Positions 4,813-6,478 of a stretch of 6,478 nucleotides of DNA are shown piece by piece; positions within the stretch are counted from its first letter, which is position 1, and each line of letters begins with the position of its first letter. The DNA lies in the NCBI GenBank assembly GCA_964370755.1, contig CAYJKL010000037.1:1-6478 (forward strand), given 5' to 3'. The DNA is from CAKOSP01 sp964370755. GTDB taxonomy: Bacteria; Bacillota_I; Bacilli_A; RF39; UBA660. The translations under genes were made by a program, and so were the position numbers. Under the pieces are notes generated by a model. That model was not told the origin of the DNA, did not search any database, and worked only from the letters and a program-made list of their open reading frames with translations.

Positions 4813-6085
4813 AATTTTCTTTTTTGTCTAAAACCATTGTAGTTATATTTTTTGTATCTATTAAATTTTTTACTTCTTCCATTTTTTCATAAGATAAGCC
4901 TTCATGAAATTCTTTGATTTCTTCTAATATTCTATCATAGTTAATTACATGATCTTGTAAACTATAATTAACTTTTTCTACATCGTCAAAACCTAAAATT
5001 AAAGTAGCAAGTGTAGCTTTATTTTTCCTATTAAATGTTTCTTTAGAAAGTTCTAAAGAAGCTAGTTTATCTTTAGTAAGTTTAATAACTTCTGGAGGAA
5101 ATCTAGTTTCAACTGAAACAATAATAATAAAATAATTATCATAAATATCACACATAGTTGATAAACTAGTAGCAAGTTTATTTTCAAGTAAGAAATCTTT
5201 ATAATCACTTGTACTTCCAAAATTAATATTTAATATTAAACCAACATACGCTCTTAGTTCTAAATCAGTATAATCTCTAAACTTATTTCTAGGTATTTTA
5301 AGAGCAAGTTTCACTCTTGGCATAGTAACATTTACTTCCCTATTAGATTCTTCTTTAAATACCTTTACTTTTTCCTTTGGAACAACAACTTGAGGATTTA
5401 AATAAAGTTCAAAAGATTTCTTCTTTTGATTATTTTTAATAACTTGCATCATTTCATAAGGAACAAAATTACCTGTAATAACTAAAAACATATTTTCTGG
5501 ATGATAAAAGTTATTAAAAATATTTTCAATATCTTTTACAGTAGTTTTATTAATACTATCAACATCACCAGTTATTAAATTTTTGTATTTACAATTTTCA
5601 AATAAATTTTCAAATATACCAAAATAATTTACTGTATCTGGGTCATCTTCACCCATTTTTTCTTCTTCAACAATTATTCCTTTTTCTTTTTCAATCATCT
5701 CTTCAGTAAATACAGGAGTCTGAACAAAATCAAGTAAATGATTTAAGTTATCTTCAACTTTATTCATTGCATACACAAAATAACTAGTATATTCAAATGT
5801 AGTAAAAGCATTTACTTCTGCCCAATTTTTATAAAAATAATCATGAGCAGTAGTACCATCTTTTTCATTAAATTTAACATGTTCTAAGAAGTGAGCACTT
5901 CCATCTGGAACTTTAATTTTTTTATTTTTACTAATAAACTCAGTATGAACTGATCCATATTTAACAGATAAACTCATAAACGTAGATTTAACTTTTGGAT
6001 TAACATGCATATATACTTTAAGTCCATTATCACATTTATCAAAATATACTTTTTCTCCTAATCCTTTAAATTCTATTTCTTTCAT
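4811..6085 (-). CDS. ymfH: M16 family zinc peptidase-like protein YmfH
   Basis: This M16 (pitrilysin/insulinase) family protein has 424 residues, close to the roughly 430 of Bacillus YmfH, and is made of two M16 half-domains. The inverted zinc motif HxxEH is intact as H65-F-L-E68-H69 (context GSAHFLEHVKF), with E68 as the expected general base. The third zinc ligand is expected in IIVEEEKM at about E141. The segments NAFTTFEYTSYF (92-103), HLLDFVQTPVFTEE (116-129) and NNFYHPENMFLVITGN (191-206) follow the family pattern closely. The C-terminal half (after about residue 240) lacks a recognisable Arg/Tyr substrate motif; the equivalent region reads LLENKLATSLS (298-308). There is no signal peptide, so it probably acts in the cytoplasm on peptides. 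The ATG at 6083-6085 has AGGAGG (6092-6097) six bases upstream and overlaps the ymfF stop by ATGA, so the genes are coupled. The physiological substrate is unknown. Confidence 0.9.
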   Translation of the reverse strand: MKEIEFKGLGEKVYFDKCDNGLKVYMHVNPKVKSTFMSLSVKYGSVHTEFISKNKKIKVPDGSAHFLEHVKFNEKDGTTAHDYFYKNWAEVNAFTTFEYTSYFVYAMNKVEDNLNHLLDFVQTPVFTEEMIEKEKGIIVEEEKMGEDDPDTVNYFGIFENLFENCKYKNLITGDVDSINKTTVKDIENIFNNFYHPENMFLVITGNFVPYEMMQVIKNNQKKKSFELYLNPQVVVPKEKVKVFKEESNREVNVTMPRVKLALKIPRNKFRDYTDLELRAYVGLILNINFGSTSDYKDFLLENKLATSLSTMCDIYDNYFIIIVSVETRFPPEVIKLTKDKLASLELSKETFNRKNKATLATLILGFDDVEKVNYSLQDHVINYDRILEEIKEFHEGLSYEKMEEVKNLIDTKNITTMVLDKKEN

Positions 6086-6478
6086 TTTACGCCTCCTGCA
6101 TTAAGAGCATAAATTGTATTAAGTTTAACTTTTTTAGCGACATTTACAATATCTTCTTTAGATACACTCTTAATTAATTTCATTCTCTCTTCAATGGAAG
6201 GAAGCTCATCATACTGCTTAAAAACATAATTTGTAAGCATAGATACATTATTATCAAGACTCATCTCAAGTGATAACAGTAAATTAGTTTTAGCATCACT
6301 TAGCTCAGTATCTGTAAATTTACCTTTAAGCATTTCATTTATACATTCTTTAATAAGTTTAATTGCTAAATCTTTATTAGATTCATCAAGTGACACCTGT
6401 ACAATAAGCATATTATCATATTTTAAGAAAATACTATAAACTCCATAACAAAGAGAGTTTTCCTCACGTAGTTTTCTA
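6082..6478 (-). CDS. ymfF: M16 family peptidase-like protein YmfF, C-terminal part (cut by right edge)
   Basis: The reading frame is open to the right edge: the codons upstream of the first internal ATG (6409-6411) encode RKLREENSLCYGVYSIF and continue into the rest. The gene therefore starts outside the window, and about 131 C-terminal residues are visible. The segment LREENSLCYGVYS is the conserved Arg/Tyr motif of the second M16 half-domain, which contacts the substrate backbone. The remainder (MLIVQVSLDE..., SKEDIVNVAKKVKLNTIYAL) matches the end of Bacillus YmfF. The gene stops at TGA 6082-6084, overlapping the ymfH ATG by four bases (ATGA), and its last codons carry the ymfH ribosome-binding site. 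This junction indicates one operon and balanced synthesis of two interacting subunits. Whether the N-terminal half lacks the zinc motif cannot be seen here. Confidence 0.87.
   Translation of the reverse strand, partial: RKLREENSLCYGVYSIFLKYDNMLIVQVSLDESNKDLAIKLIKECINEMLKGKFTDTELSDAKTNLLLSLEMSLDNNVSMLTNYVFKQYDELPSIEERMKLIKSVSKEDIVNVAKKVKLNTIYALNAGGVK

Noticed and set aside
6082..6411. A complete 109-residue gene starting at the ATG of 6409-6411
   Set aside because: The same frame stays open to the right edge and encodes the conserved LREENSLCYGVYS motif upstream of that ATG, so this is the C-terminal part of a longer ymfF.
1..6478. Mycoplasma-type genetic code (TGA as Trp)
   Set aside because: Trp is encoded by TGG in ezrA, ymfH and the 214-residue protein, and TGA ends ymfF exactly at an ATGA overlap. 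The standard bacterial code fits.

Overview
The window is AT-rich bacterial chromosome that codes for core functions and uses the standard bacterial code: Trp is encoded by TGG in several genes, and TGA is a real stop at the ymfF/ymfH junction. EzrA, a zinc-free (Cys-less) ribosomal protein S4 and a YmfF/YmfH pair of M16 peptidase-like proteins point to a low-GC Firmicute of the class Bacilli. The strong AT bias and compact spacing would suit a host-associated or uncultured gut lineage, but genus-level placement is not possible from this window.

Layout from left to right. (1) At 1-152 on the minus strand is the N-terminus of an exported protein, cut by the left edge. It has its own promoter, with a perfect inverted repeat over the -10 box. 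(2) At 349-3189 on the minus strand is a two-gene operon, ezrA then a NifZ/IscS-type cysteine desulfurase. The ezrA stop codon abuts the next ATG, and the operon ends in a strong terminator. (3) At 3265-4055 on the plus strand is rpsD, with a consensus promoter and a structured leader of about 150 nt that is very probably the S4 autoregulatory element. (4) At 4071-4715 on the minus strand is an unrecognised 214-residue soluble protein. It has its own promoter and converges on rpsD through one shared bidirectional terminator. (5) At 4811-6478 on the minus strand are ymfF (C-terminal part only, cut by the right edge) and ymfH, which overlap by ATGA and end in a terminator.

The rpsD / ezrA / cysteine desulfurase neighbourhood resembles that of other Bacilli, where the desulfurase (NifZ) usually supplies sulfur to ThiI for tRNA 4-thiouridine. 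No thiI follows here; the terminated operon is followed by the exported-protein gene. The two M16 proteins look like complementary halves of one heteromeric peptidase: YmfH carries the zinc site, and the visible part of YmfF carries the Arg/Tyr substrate-binding motif.

I found no mobile element, CRISPR array, tRNA or rRNA gene, and no evidence of a novel multi-gene system. The observations most worth following are the rpsD leader fold, the altered PLP-domain motif of the cysteine desulfurase, the orphan 214-residue protein, and the GTTATAAC palindromes upstream of the exported-protein gene.
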